From Mycobacterium sp. E796 (GTDB lineage Bacteria > Actinomycetota > Actinomycetes > Mycobacteriales > Mycobacteriaceae): a stretch of DNA of 39,251 nucleotides. Positions 8,799 to 16,911 of the stretch are shown here, piece by piece. The position numbers were made by a program, and so were the translations under genes. The first letter of the stretch is position 1; every line of letters starts with the position of its first letter. The notes beneath the pieces are model-generated. The model made no database searches. It was not told the origin of the DNA and saw only the letters and a list, made by a program, of their open reading frames with translations. The stretch covers positions 1-39,251 of the forward strand of contig NZ_LZKK01000367.1 of NCBI RefSeq assembly GCF_001672815.1, read 5' to 3'.

Positions 8799-9617
8799 GT
8801 CTAGGCACACCGCGACGGCCCCCGGGCCGACGTGCAGCCCGAGCACCGGGCCCAACGGGCTGACGATCGCCGGCTCGCAGGCGGGCAGCCGCCGCGCCAG
8901 CTCCGCCGCCACCTCTTTCGCGCCCTCCGGGTTGGCCACGTGTTGCACCGCCAGGGCCGCGGAGTTCTCGCCGACGACCTCGCACACCCGGTCGATCATC
9001 GCCGCGGTCGCGGCGGTCACGGTCCGCACCCGTTGGGCGAGAACGAGTTTGCCGTCATCGATGCGCAGCAGCGGCTTGAGCGCCAGCGCGGTCCCCAGCC
9101 ACGCCGTGGCCCCGCCGATTCGTCCGCTGCGACGCAGGTTGTCCAGCCGGTGCACCACCACGAACGCGTGGCCGCGCGACACCGCCGAGGTGGCCGCGTC
9201 CGCGACGGCTCCCAGGTCGCCGCCGTCAGCCGCGGCGCGGGCGGCGGCCAGCGCCACGAACCCGGTACCCATCGCGGCCGAGCGGGAGTCGACGACGCGC
9301 ACGTGCGCGTCGAGGTCGGCCGCGGTCCGTTGGGCGGCGCCGTAGGTTCCGGACAGCGCCGCGGAAAGGTGCACCGCCACCACGCCGTCACCGTCGCTGT
9401 CGGCCAGCGCCTGCTGATAGGCGTTGGCCAGTTCCGCCGGGGTGGCCGCCGCGGTGGTCGCGTGCTGCTTGTAGATCTCGTCGGGGATGTCGTCCACGCC
9501 GTCGCGTAGGTCGCGGCCATCGTGCAGGATGTGCAAGGGAACCACGCGGATGGCCCACTTTTCGAGCAGGTCGGCGGGCAGGCGCGACGACGCATCGGTC
9601 ACCACCACGACGGCCAT
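8781..9617 (-). CDS. DegV-family fatty-acid-binding protein (Rv2417c-like)
   Basis: 278-residue DegV/DAK-like protein. DegV proteins bind a fatty acid between two domains and, in firmicutes, present it to a fatty-acid kinase. Here the N-terminal MAVVVVTDASSRLP strand, the VHLSAALSGTYGAAQ segment near residues 90-104 (Ser-rich carboxylate-binding loop) and the RSGRIGG motif are the family marks. The start is ATG 9617, chosen because the conserved VVTDAS strand begins at once; the open frame extends upstream only as octT shadow. It is the last gene of a five-gene minus-strand operon, 5 bases after octT, and its end overlaps mmpL by 18 bases. Adjacent acyl-related genes (octT) make a lipid-binding role natural, but its ligand is unknown. 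Confidence 0.9.
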   Translation of the reverse strand: MAVVVVTDASSRLPADLLEKWAIRVVPLHILHDGRDLRDGVDDIPDEIYKQHATTAAATPAELANAYQQALADSDGDGVVAVHLSAALSGTYGAAQRTAADLDAHVRVVDSRSAAMGTGFVALAAARAAADGGDLGAVADAATSAVSRGHAFVVVHRLDNLRRSGRIGGATAWLGTALALKPLLRIDDGKLVLAQRVRTVTAATAAMIDRVCEVVGENSAALAVQHVANPEGAKEVAAELARRLPACEPAIVSPLGPVLGLHVGPGAVAVCLDLAPGA

Positions 9618-9622
9618 AGCCG

Positions 9623-10366
9623 CTACCCGCGCGGTTTCTCGTTGGTAATGCCGGCTTCGGCCAGGGCCTTGAGCATCAACTCGGCGACCGCCTGGTGGGC
9701 TTCGAAATTCCAATGGATGCCGTCGGGATTGCCGCGCCCGCTCATGACCTGTTCGGCCACAGCGGCTTTGAGATCCACCAGGGGAATGTCGTGTTGCTGC
9801 GCCCATTCCGTGATCGCGGCCACCGTCCCCGCGCGGCCGCGGTGGGCCTTGCCGTACGTCTCGGCGATGTGCACCGACGGCAGCGACGCCACGATCGGAA
9901 TGCCCGGGCGGTTGAAATCGATTGCGCCGCGGGTCTGTTCGAGGTATTCGGCGCTCAGGCGCGGTGGCAGCGCCGGTCGGGCCACCGGCGAAAGCCGGGG
10001 CTGCAGCCACGCGTAGCCGTCGCGGACCCAGCGCCGCAGCCACGGCGGGCGCACATAGCGGATCAGCTCGCGCACCGCGGTCGGCAGCACCGAGGGCAGC
10101 GAATCCATCCCGCCGGTCGCGAAGATCACCGCGCCGGCCCGGGGCAGCGCCGCCCAGGCCCGCGGGTCCTGCGTCACCGCCCACCAGACGTCGCGGCAAG
10201 TCCAGCCGATGCGCCCGATCAGTTCCACGTCCCAACCCAGTTGCGTGGCAACGATATTGGGCCAGATGCGCGGGTCGTCGGCGGGCAAGCCGCCGGTCGG
10301 CCCGTAATAGGACAGGGAATCGGCGAACACCAACAGGGTCGGCCTCGCGCGCGCGTCAGAGGACAT
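9623..10366 (-). CDS. octT: Diglucosylglycerate octanoyltransferase OctT
   Basis: 247-residue SGNH/GDSL-fold enzyme, orthologous by content and order to Rv2418c. OctT transfers an octanoyl group to diglucosylglycerate, an early intermediate of methylglucose lipopolysaccharide (MGLP), a cytoplasmic polysaccharide that binds fatty acids. The start is ATG 10366 (MSSDARARP), 18 codons before the block I motif FADSLS with Ser17 as probable nucleophile. The C-terminal DGIHWNFEAHQ holds the Asp/His pair. A longer open frame to 10447 lies inside gpgP and is rejected. The coding sequence overlaps the gpgP end by 11 bases, and gpgP makes the precursor, so the two steps of the same pathway are coupled. 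Confidence 0.88.
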   Translation of the reverse strand: MSSDARARPTLLVFADSLSYYGPTGGLPADDPRIWPNIVATQLGWDVELIGRIGWTCRDVWWAVTQDPRAWAALPRAGAVIFATGGMDSLPSVLPTAVRELIRYVRPPWLRRWVRDGYAWLQPRLSPVARPALPPRLSAEYLEQTRGAIDFNRPGIPIVASLPSVHIAETYGKAHRGRAGTVAAITEWAQQHDIPLVDLKAAVAEQVMSGRGNPDGIHWNFEAHQAVAELMLKALAEAGITNEKPRG

Positions 10367-11030
10367 CGTTGGCGACCTGAGCAGAAGCGTTCCACACATC
10401 CAGGCGCCACCGGATGCTGCCGAAATCGACATCCGAGTCACCGGCATGCCCGCTCAGTTGAGCCCAACTGGCGTTGCCCATGCCGCCCAGCATCGGCCAG
10501 TTGTCGACCGGCAGCTTGAGCAAGGCGGCGGACAGGGCGGCGATAAGACCCCCGTGCGCCACCAGCACCACGGGTCGGTCCGGCCCGTCGGGGTCACCCC
10601 ATTCCGGCTCGCCGGCCACCAGCTCAGCGACCACCGGCACGCTTCGCGACGCCACGTCGACCCTGCTTTCCCCGCCGTGCGGCGCCCACCTGGCGTCGTC
10701 GCGCCAGGCCAGCCGCGCGCCGGGGGCCTGCGCGTCGACCTCGGTGTGCGTCAGCCCCTGCCAGTCGCCCAGATGGGTCTCGCGCAACCGGGGGTCCACC
10801 CGGACCGTCAACCCGGTCCTCTCCCCGAGCGTGACCGCGGTGTCGTAGGCGCGATGCAGGTCCGACGAAACGATCAGCAACGGCGGCAGCTTGCCGAGCA
10901 CTTCGGCGGCGGCGACCGCCTGGGCGCGGCCGAGTTCGGTGAGCGCCGAGTCCAGCTGCCCCTGCATCCGGCTGCCCGCGTTGAAGTCGGTTTGGCCGTG
11001 CCGGAGCATCACCAGGCGGCGGATCCTCAT
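10356..11030 (-). CDS. gpgP: Glucosyl-3-phosphoglycerate phosphatase GpgP
   Basis: 224-residue histidine phosphatase (phosphoglycerate-mutase fold), matching Rv2419c in length and position. It dephosphorylates glucosyl-3-phosphoglycerate to glucosylglycerate, the second step of methylglucose lipopolysaccharide synthesis, in the cytoplasm. The RHG motif LRHGQTDFN places the phosphorylated His at residue 11. The acid residue lies in RLRETHLGDW and the second catalytic His in VLVAHGGLIAA. The start at ATG 11030 puts the first beta strand directly after MRIRR. The ATG overlaps the rsfS stop (ATGA), so translation is coupled. The enzyme was once annotated as a phosphoglycerate mutase; the neighbouring octT supports the GpgP assignment. 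Confidence 0.9.
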   Translation of the reverse strand: MRIRRLVMLRHGQTDFNAGSRMQGQLDSALTELGRAQAVAAAEVLGKLPPLLIVSSDLHRAYDTAVTLGERTGLTVRVDPRLRETHLGDWQGLTHTEVDAQAPGARLAWRDDARWAPHGGESRVDVASRSVPVVAELVAGEPEWGDPDGPDRPVVLVAHGGLIAALSAALLKLPVDNWPMLGGMGNASWAQLSGHAGDSDVDFGSIRWRLDVWNASAQVANDVL

Positions 11031-11422
11031 CGCGCGCTCGCCGAGTCTGCGGGACCTTCCGGGTCGTCCAGGTCCACCGAGATCACCGGGCAATCGCCCC
11101 ACAGCCGGTCCAGCGCGTAGAAGTTGCGGTCGTCCTGATGCTGGATGTGCACGACGATGTCGCGGTAGTCGAGCAGCGTCCAGCGGCCTTCCCGGGCACC
11201 CTCGCGCCGCGCCGGGCGGTAGCCCGCCTTGCGCATTTTCTCCTCGACCTCGTCGACGATGGCGTTGACCTGCCGCTCGTTAGACGCCGAGGCGATTACG
11301 AAGCAATCCGTGATCACCAGCTGGCCCGAGACGTCGATGACGAGTACGTCGTTGGCCAGTTTCGAGGCGGCCGCGCCGGCCGCCACGGTGGCCATGTCGA
11401 TGGCTTCCTGGGTGGCGGTCAC
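11027..11422 (-). CDS. rsfS: Ribosomal silencing factor RsfS
   Basis: 131-residue RsfS/Iojap (DUF143) protein that binds L14 on the 50S subunit and blocks joining of subunits when nutrients fall. The signature stretch VLVIDVSGQLVITDCFVIAS and the later WTLLDYRDIVVHIQ are typical. The start is taken at GTG 11422: GGGAAG lies 6 bases upstream, and its GTGA overlaps the nadD stop by four bases. The longer open frame to 11530 is nadD shadow. The nadD-rsfS adjacency is widespread in bacteria, which supports both calls. Confidence 0.9.
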   Translation of the reverse strand: MTATQEAIDMATVAAGAAASKLANDVLVIDVSGQLVITDCFVIASASNERQVNAIVDEVEEKMRKAGYRPARREGAREGRWTLLDYRDIVVHIQHQDDRNFYALDRLWGDCPVISVDLDDPEGPADSASAR

Positions 11423-12078
11423 GTGTTGCTTCCCGCCGCGAATGTCGTTGGGCGCGTTGTCGGTTCGGCCGTGCGGTACAGGCGACGCTTCGACACGTAT
11501 TGCACGACACCGTCGGGCATCAGGTACCACAGCGGGCGGCCCTCCTCGGCGCGCCGGCGGCAGTCGGTCGACGAGATCGCCAGCGCCGGAACCTCCACGA
11601 GGGTCAGCGCGTCCTCGGTCAGCTCGCCGAGGACGCCGGTGACGTGTTCGCGGCGCAACTCATACCCGGGACGGCTGACGCCGATGAAGCGCGCCAACCC
11701 GAACAGCTCCTCCCAGCCTTGCCACGACAGGATCGACTCGAGCGCGTCCGCGCCGGTGATGAAGTACAGCTGCGATTCGGGGTTGAGCGCGTGCAGGTCA
11801 GCCAGCGTATCCCGGGTGTAGGTGGGCCCGGCGCGGTCGATGTCGACCCGGCTCACCGAAAACCGCGGGTTGGACGCCGTGGCGATCACGGTCATCAGAT
11901 AACGGTCCTCGGCGGCGGAAACCTGCCGGCTCTTCTGCCAGGGCTGGCCGCTGGGCACGAAGACCACCTGGTCCAGGTCGAACAGGTCGGCGACCTCGCT
12001 GGCGGCCACCAGGTGGCCGTAATGGATGGGGTCGAACGTCCCACCCATCACCCCGAGCCGACGAAGCTGCTTTTGCAC
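11419..12078 (-). CDS. nadD: Nicotinate-mononucleotide adenylyltransferase NadD
   Basis: 219-residue nucleotidyltransferase that joins ATP and nicotinate mononucleotide to make deamido-NAD, feeding NadE (gene at 28439). The N-terminal GGTFDPIHYGH holds the HxGH-type ATP motif (here HYGH), and ISSTDCRRRAEEGRP near the C-terminus is the ISSTxxR-like motif. The start is GTG 12078, giving MQKQLRRLGVMGG, three codons longer before RRLGVMGG than the Rv2421c start as I remember it; the strand begins immediately after. It is the first gene of the nadD-rsfS-gpgP-octT-degV operon, and its stop overlaps the rsfS GTG. Confidence 0.92.
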   Translation of the reverse strand: MQKQLRRLGVMGGTFDPIHYGHLVAASEVADLFDLDQVVFVPSGQPWQKSRQVSAAEDRYLMTVIATASNPRFSVSRVDIDRAGPTYTRDTLADLHALNPESQLYFITGADALESILSWQGWEELFGLARFIGVSRPGYELRREHVTGVLGELTEDALTLVEVPALAISSTDCRRRAEEGRPLWYLMPDGVVQYVSKRRLYRTAEPTTRPTTFAAGSNT

Positions 12079-12134
12079 GATTTGCCAGCTTACTTGAGCT
12101 CAACAGCGGCACCGATTCCCCAGCTAGGCGGCCT

Positions 12135-12156
12135 GACCCCCGGCCCCTCCGGGGTC
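12135..12156 (-). terminator. Hairpin between the PE gene and nadD
   Basis: GACCCCCGG-CCCCT-CCGGGGTC forms a GC-rich stem with one bulged C. It lies 88 bases after the PE stop and 57 before the nadD start on the minus strand. It may end the PE transcript; no U-tract is present. Confidence 0.45.
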
Positions 12157-12243
12157 ACCGACGCCACATCGCTCTCTGCGCCGGGCGGCACGCAAATCTC
12201 GGCGGCAACGCGGGCGCGGTGTCTTCCGACCAACACAGGACGA

Positions 12244-13110
12244 CTACGCGCCGGTGCGAGAACCTTCGACGGCGGAAATAAGGCCGCCGAATTCCGTACC
12301 ACCCAGCGGAATTGACGTCACCGTGCCGTCGGAGGAGGACAGGGTGAGCGTAACGGGTTCAAGCGGAGCAAGGAGCCCTCCGACGGGAACGCTGATTTCC
12401 GCCGACGTGTATTGCGTCCCGGGAGGCACCGGGTACGACGCCGAGATGGTTTGTTGGCCAAAGAAGAAACTGCTCACGGCATTGGCGGGAGTTTCGAGGA
12501 GAGCTTGGGCGGCGGCGACTGGATTCCCGGTCTGCACCGCGTTGGCAAACGTTGCACCGCCATTTCCGAGCGTGAGTAGCACGTTGGCCTCGGGACCCAG
12601 CGCGTCAAGGCCGAGCGCCAGCGGGGTGGGCACCTGCAGTGTTCCCCCGGTCACGGTGACCGATCCCAGTAACGATGCGTCCCCGTCCAGCGTCAGCAAT
12701 ATGGGACCGAACGGAGTCGGGTAATCGAAGACCGTAGCGCTGAACGGCATGGTCCCGATCCCGGTCAACGGATTCCCCAGCAAAGCCTGGGCGGGTGCCT
12801 GCCCTGCATCGAGCAAAGTCTGCTGGACGTTGGCGGCCTCGGCGCTCAGATACTGACCCAAGCCGGCCGCTAACTTGCCGACGAACTGCTCATGAAACGC
12901 CTGCGCCTCAGCGCTGAGAGCCTGAAATTCCTGACCGAAGTCGCCGAACACCTCCGCGACCGCGATGGATACCTGGTCCTGAGCCGCAGCCACCACGCCA
13001 GTCGTGGGCAGCGCCGCCGAACTTCTGGCCGCGTTCAGCTCCGAGCCAATACCCGCCAGAGTCCTGGCAGCCTCAGAGGCACTGGCCGGGACCACGCTTA
13101 CGAACGACAT
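12244..13110 (-). CDS. Orphan PE-family protein with unique C-terminal domain
   Basis: 288-residue PE protein. Residues 1-92 are a PE domain: MSFVSVVPASASEAARTLAG start, two amphipathic helices, and the type VII secretion signal Y87-x-x-x-E91 in QYLSAEAAN. PE proteins are exported by ESX systems, usually as a heterodimer with a PPE protein from the adjacent gene, but no PPE gene is present nearby. The C-terminal 190 residues are not glycine-repeat PGRS. They contain beta-prone segments rich in Gly/Thr/Pro, including PFSATVFDYPTPFGPILLTLDG, that I do not recognise as an enzyme. It stands alone between nadD and the VWA gene, where M. tuberculosis has Rv2422-Rv2424c. Function is unknown; a surface or secreted role is likely from the PE domain. 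Confidence 0.85.
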   Translation of the reverse strand: MSFVSVVPASASEAARTLAGIGSELNAARSSAALPTTGVVAAAQDQVSIAVAEVFGDFGQEFQALSAEAQAFHEQFVGKLAAGLGQYLSAEAANVQQTLLDAGQAPAQALLGNPLTGIGTMPFSATVFDYPTPFGPILLTLDGDASLLGSVTVTGGTLQVPTPLALGLDALGPEANVLLTLGNGGATFANAVQTGNPVAAAQALLETPANAVSSFFFGQQTISASYPVPPGTQYTSAEISVPVGGLLAPLEPVTLTLSSSDGTVTSIPLGGTEFGGLISAVEGSRTGA

Positions 13111-13268
13111 CGATCATCCCCCGTCGAGATCACCAACTAACCACCGAGCAACGCGGTTAAGTGGTGGCCAACATCCGCTGTGCTGAAACCCGCCTAACGC
13201 ACTCGCCACAAATTGTTAACGCCGAATGCACTGAGCAGGCCTCCGGGGAGGCCAGTGGATCGGCGACG

Positions 13269-14714
13269 TCACACCGGCAGCAGCTGGTCGATCACCGCCG
13301 CCAATTGCTTGGCGGACCGGCACTCGTGCATGGTGATGACCTCCTGGTAGCGGGGCACCGCCGAGTCGCCGCTGCCCCACAGGTGCTTGGGTTCGGGGTT
13401 GAGCCAGTGCGCGTGGCGGCTGGCGGTCACCATGTCGACGAGCACATCGATGGCCGGGTCGCGGTAGTTGGTGCGCCCGTCGCCGAGCACCAGCAGCGAG
13501 CTGCGCGGCGACAGCGCGTTCGGGTGCGCCTGCAGGAACGAGACGAACGCGTTGCCGTAGTCGGAGTGCCCGTCACGGCTGTACACGCCGGCCTCGCGGG
13601 TGATCCGCTGGATCGCCACGGCCAGGTCGGCTTCCGGGCCGAACATGTGGGTCACCTCGTCGGTCGTGTCGATGAACGCGAATACGCGCACCCGGGAAAA
13701 CTGCTGCCGCAAGGCGTGCACCAGCAGCAGGGTGAAGTGGCTGAACCCGGCGACCGAGCCCGAGACATCGCACAGCACAACCAGTTCCGGGCGGGCCGGG
13801 CGGGGCTTGGCCAGCACCACGTCGATCGGCACCCCGCCGGTGGACATGGACTTGCGCAGCGTCTTGCGCAGGTCGATGGTCCCGGCGCGGGATCGCCGCC
13901 GGCGCGCGGCCAACCGGGTCGCCAGGGTGCGGGCCAGCGGCGCCACCACCCGTTGCATCTGGCGCAGCTGCTCGCCGGATGCGCGCAGGAACTCGACGTT
14001 CTCCGAAAGCTGTGGGATGCCGTACATCTGGACGTGGTCGCGACCCAACTGCTCGGCGGTACGCCGCTTGGTCTCGGCGTCGACCATCTTGCGAAGCTGC
14101 GTGATCCGCTGGGCCGCCAGCGCTTTGGCGATCTGCTCCTGGGTGGGCGTGGGCTCGTCGCCGTACGGCGCGAGCAGTCCCGCCAGCAGCTTGCCCTCCA
14201 ATTCGTCCAGCGCCATCGCCTTGAGCGCCTGATACGACGAGAACGACGGGCCGCGGCTGGAACTGTATTTGCCGTAGGCCTCGACGATCCGGGCGATCAT
14301 CGCGACCAGGCGCTCGTCCATGTCGGCCAGCTCGGGGTTCTCGGTGAGCAGGTCCAGCAGCATCTGGCGCATCGCCTCGACGTCGTCGGGCGGCAGGGCG
14401 CCGTCCTTGGCCTCGCCGGCCTCCCCCTCGGTGACCACCGCGCGGGCGCCCAGCGCGGCGGGGAACCACAGGTCGAACATGGCGTCGTAGGTTTCGCGGT
14501 GGTCGGGGCGGCGCAGCACGGCGCAGGCGATCCCCTCCCGCAACACCTCACGATCGGCCAGGCCGAGGGTGGCCATCACCCGCCCGGCGTCCACCGTCTC
14601 GGAGGGGCCCACCGAAATGCCCTGCGCGCGAAGCGCTTCCACGAAACCAACCAGGTGGCCCGGCAGGCCGTGCGGGGCGAGCGGGCGGCTGGGGCGGATG
14701 CGGCGGGCGGCCAT
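13269..14714 (-). CDS. VWA-domain (CoxE-like) protein, MoxR partner (Rv2425c-like)
   Basis: 481-residue protein of the CoxE/VWA family. The N-terminal 250 residues are helical and charged. The C-terminal von Willebrand A domain starts near residue 315, with a MIDAS metal motif DVSGS in LVVLCDVSGSVAG. VWA-MoxR pairs act together as chaperone-like machines that insert metals or mature complexes; the client here is not known. The start ATG 14714 overlaps the MoxR stop by one base (TGATG), so the two are coupled. Gene order proA-moxR-VWA matches Rv2427c-Rv2425c. Confidence 0.88.
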   Translation of the reverse strand: MAARRIRPSRPLAPHGLPGHLVGFVEALRAQGISVGPSETVDAGRVMATLGLADREVLREGIACAVLRRPDHRETYDAMFDLWFPAALGARAVVTEGEAGEAKDGALPPDDVEAMRQMLLDLLTENPELADMDERLVAMIARIVEAYGKYSSSRGPSFSSYQALKAMALDELEGKLLAGLLAPYGDEPTPTQEQIAKALAAQRITQLRKMVDAETKRRTAEQLGRDHVQMYGIPQLSENVEFLRASGEQLRQMQRVVAPLARTLATRLAARRRRSRAGTIDLRKTLRKSMSTGGVPIDVVLAKPRPARPELVVLCDVSGSVAGFSHFTLLLVHALRQQFSRVRVFAFIDTTDEVTHMFGPEADLAVAIQRITREAGVYSRDGHSDYGNAFVSFLQAHPNALSPRSSLLVLGDGRTNYRDPAIDVLVDMVTASRHAHWLNPEPKHLWGSGDSAVPRYQEVITMHECRSAKQLAAVIDQLLPV

Positions 14715-15589
14715 CAGTTGAGCCTCAGTTCTCCCGCGGCGCGTTGCTGGTCGGATTGATGCTTGAGCACCACGCCGAGCGTGGCGGCGACCACCGCGTC
14801 GTCGATGGTGTCCAGGCCCAACGCAAGCAGCGTGCGGCCCCAGTCGATGGTCTCGGCGATGGACGGCACCTTCTTCAGCTGCATTCCGCGCAGCACCCCG
14901 ATGATGCGCACCAATTCCTCGGCCAGGTGCGCGGGCAGGTCGGGAACCCGGGACAACAGGATGCGCCGCTCCAGATCGGGGCTCGGGAAGTCGATGTGCA
15001 GGAACAGGCAGCGCCGCTTGAGCGCCTCGGACAATTCACGGGTGGCGTTGGAGGTCAGCAGCACGAACGGCGCCCGCTCCGCGACGATCGTGCCCAGTTC
15101 GGGCACGGTCACGGCGAAGTCCGACAGCACCTCGAGCAGCAGGCCCTCGATCTCGATGTCGGCCTTGTCCGTCTCGTCGATCAACAGCACCGTCGGCTCG
15201 CTGCGCCGGATGGCGGTCAGCAGCGGCCGCGAAAGCAAGAACTCCTCGCTGAACACGTCGTCCTTGGTCTGGTCCCAGTCCCCGGACCCCGCCTGGATCC
15301 GCAAGATCTGCTTGGCGTGGTTCCACTCGTAGAGCGCGCGGGCCTCGTCGACGCCCTCGTAGCACTGCAGGCGCACCAGGCCCGAGCCGGTGGCCTGGGC
15401 GACGGCGCGGGCCAGCTCGGTCTTGCCGACGCCGGCGGGGCCCTCCACCAGCAGCGGCTTGCCGAGCCGGTCGGCCAGGAATACGGCCGTCGCGGTGGCG
15501 GTGTCGGGTAGGTAGCCGGTCTCGGCCAACCGCCGCGAGACGTCGTCGATGTCGGCGAACAGCGGCGCCGGTCTTGCGGGCACACTCAC
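14714..15589 (-). CDS. MoxR-family AAA+ ATPase (Rv2426c-like)
   Basis: 291-residue AAA+ ATPase. Walker A is GPAGVGKTELARA (about residues 54-66), Walker B is VLLIDETDKAD, and sensor 1 is the VLLTSNATRELSEALKRRC segment with its arginine-finger region. MoxR ATPases remodel target complexes with a VWA partner, here the next gene. The start is GTG 15589 (MSVPARPAPLF); a second GTG two codons later is also possible. It begins 28 bases after the proA stop and is probably cotranscribed with it. No membrane segments are seen, so it is cytoplasmic. Confidence 0.9.
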   Translation of the reverse strand: MSVPARPAPLFADIDDVSRRLAETGYLPDTATATAVFLADRLGKPLLVEGPAGVGKTELARAVAQATGSGLVRLQCYEGVDEARALYEWNHAKQILRIQAGSGDWDQTKDDVFSEEFLLSRPLLTAIRRSEPTVLLIDETDKADIEIEGLLLEVLSDFAVTVPELGTIVAERAPFVLLTSNATRELSEALKRRCLFLHIDFPSPDLERRILLSRVPDLPAHLAEELVRIIGVLRGMQLKKVPSIAETIDWGRTLLALGLDTIDDAVVAATLGVVLKHQSDQQRAAGELRLN

Positions 15590-15617
15590 GATGTCAGTTC
15601 TCCTAAGGCTTTGGACG

Positions 15618-16865
15618 TCAGGCCGGGCGGGTCTGCCCGTCTCCCCACGCGATCCACTTGGTCGAGGTCAGTTCCGGCAACCCCATCGGGCCGCGCGCAT
15701 GCAGCTTCTGCGTGGAGATGCCGATCTCGGCGCCAAACCCGAACTGCTCGCCGTCGGTGAAGGCCGTCGAAGCGTTGATCATCACCGCGGCCGCGTCGAC
15801 TCCGTCGCTAAACCGTTGAGCCGCAGCCATATTCGTTGTCACGATGGCCTCGGTGTGCCCGGTGCCGTATTCGTTGATGTGCGCGATCGCGGCGTCGACG
15901 CCGTCGACGACGGCCACCGCGATGTCCATCGACAGGTATTCGCGGCGCAGGTCGTCCTCACCCGCGTCGAGATGAACCGTCACCCCGGCGTCCTGCAGGG
16001 CGCCGACCAGCCTCGGCATCGCCGTCCCCGCGATCGCATCGTCGACCAGCAGCGTCTCGGCGGCGTTGCAGACGCTGGGCCGACGGGTCTTGGAGTTCAG
16101 CAGGATCCGTTCCGCCACGTCGAGGTCGGCGGACTCGTGCACATACACGTGGCAGTTGCCGACACCGGTCTCGATGGTGGGCACCCGGGCATCGCGCACC
16201 ACCGCGTCGATCAGGCTGGCTCCGCCGCGCGGGATCACCACGTCGACCAGTCCGCGCGCCTGGATCAGGTGGGTCACCGTGGATCGATCGGCGGCCGACA
16301 GCAGCTGAACCGCGTCGGCGGGCAGGTCCTCGCTGACCAGCGACCCGCGCAGCACATCGACGAGGGCCTGGTTGGACTTCGCCGCCGACGAGCTGCCGCG
16401 CAGCAGCACCGCGTTGCCCGACTTGAGCGCCAGCCCGAACGCGTCGACCGTGACGTTCGGCCGGCCCTCGTAGATCATGCCGACGACGCCGAGCGGGACC
16501 CGCTGCTGGCGCAGGTGCAGCCCGTTGGGCAGGGTGTAGCCGCGCAGCACCTCGCCGACGGGGTCGGGCAACCCGGCGACCTGGCGCAGGCCGGCGGCGA
16601 TTCCGTCGACGCGCTTGCGGTCCAGGGCCAACCGGTCGAGCATCGCGGCCGGCGTGCCGGCGGCCCGGGCGGCGTCGAGGTCTTCGGCGTTGGCCGCCAG
16701 GATCCGCTCGGTGTGGGCGCCTATCGCGTCGGCGGCCGACTGCAGCGCCGCATCCTTGGCGACGGTCGGCAGCAACGCCAGCGCGCGGGCGGCGACCCGG
16801 GCGCGGCGCGCGGCGTCGTGGACCTCCCGGCGCAGGTCGGGGCGCGTCGGAGCTTGCAGACTCAT
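15618..16865 (-). CDS. proA: Gamma-glutamyl phosphate reductase ProA
   Basis: 415-residue aldehyde-dehydrogenase-fold enzyme that reduces gamma-glutamyl phosphate to glutamate semialdehyde, the second step of proline synthesis; the first enzyme, ProB, is encoded at the right end of the window. The catalytic Cys is Cys266 in TRRPSVCNAAETLLV. VTVDAFGLALKSGNAVLLRG and VIPRGGASLIDAV are further family motifs. Start at ATG 16865 gives the usual length. The gap to the upstream channel gene is only 46 bases, so readthrough from that operon is possible. In M. tuberculosis ahpC, ahpD, PPE41 and PE25 lie just here; they are absent in this window. Confidence 0.95.
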   Translation of the reverse strand: MSLQAPTRPDLRREVHDAARRARVAARALALLPTVAKDAALQSAADAIGAHTERILAANAEDLDAARAAGTPAAMLDRLALDRKRVDGIAAGLRQVAGLPDPVGEVLRGYTLPNGLHLRQQRVPLGVVGMIYEGRPNVTVDAFGLALKSGNAVLLRGSSSAAKSNQALVDVLRGSLVSEDLPADAVQLLSAADRSTVTHLIQARGLVDVVIPRGGASLIDAVVRDARVPTIETGVGNCHVYVHESADLDVAERILLNSKTRRPSVCNAAETLLVDDAIAGTAMPRLVGALQDAGVTVHLDAGEDDLRREYLSMDIAVAVVDGVDAAIAHINEYGTGHTEAIVTTNMAAAQRFSDGVDAAAVMINASTAFTDGEQFGFGAEIGISTQKLHARGPMGLPELTSTKWIAWGDGQTRPA

Positions 16866-16911
16866 TTATCCAGGGTAACGGTCCTTGGCGGGCCAGGTCA
16901 GAGCGGGCGGC

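Noticed and set aside
13161..14759. Plus-strand 532-codon open frame opposite the VWA gene
   Set aside because: It is the antisense shadow of a gene with a MIDAS motif; its translation is Gln/His/Arg/Gly-rich with no recognisable domain.
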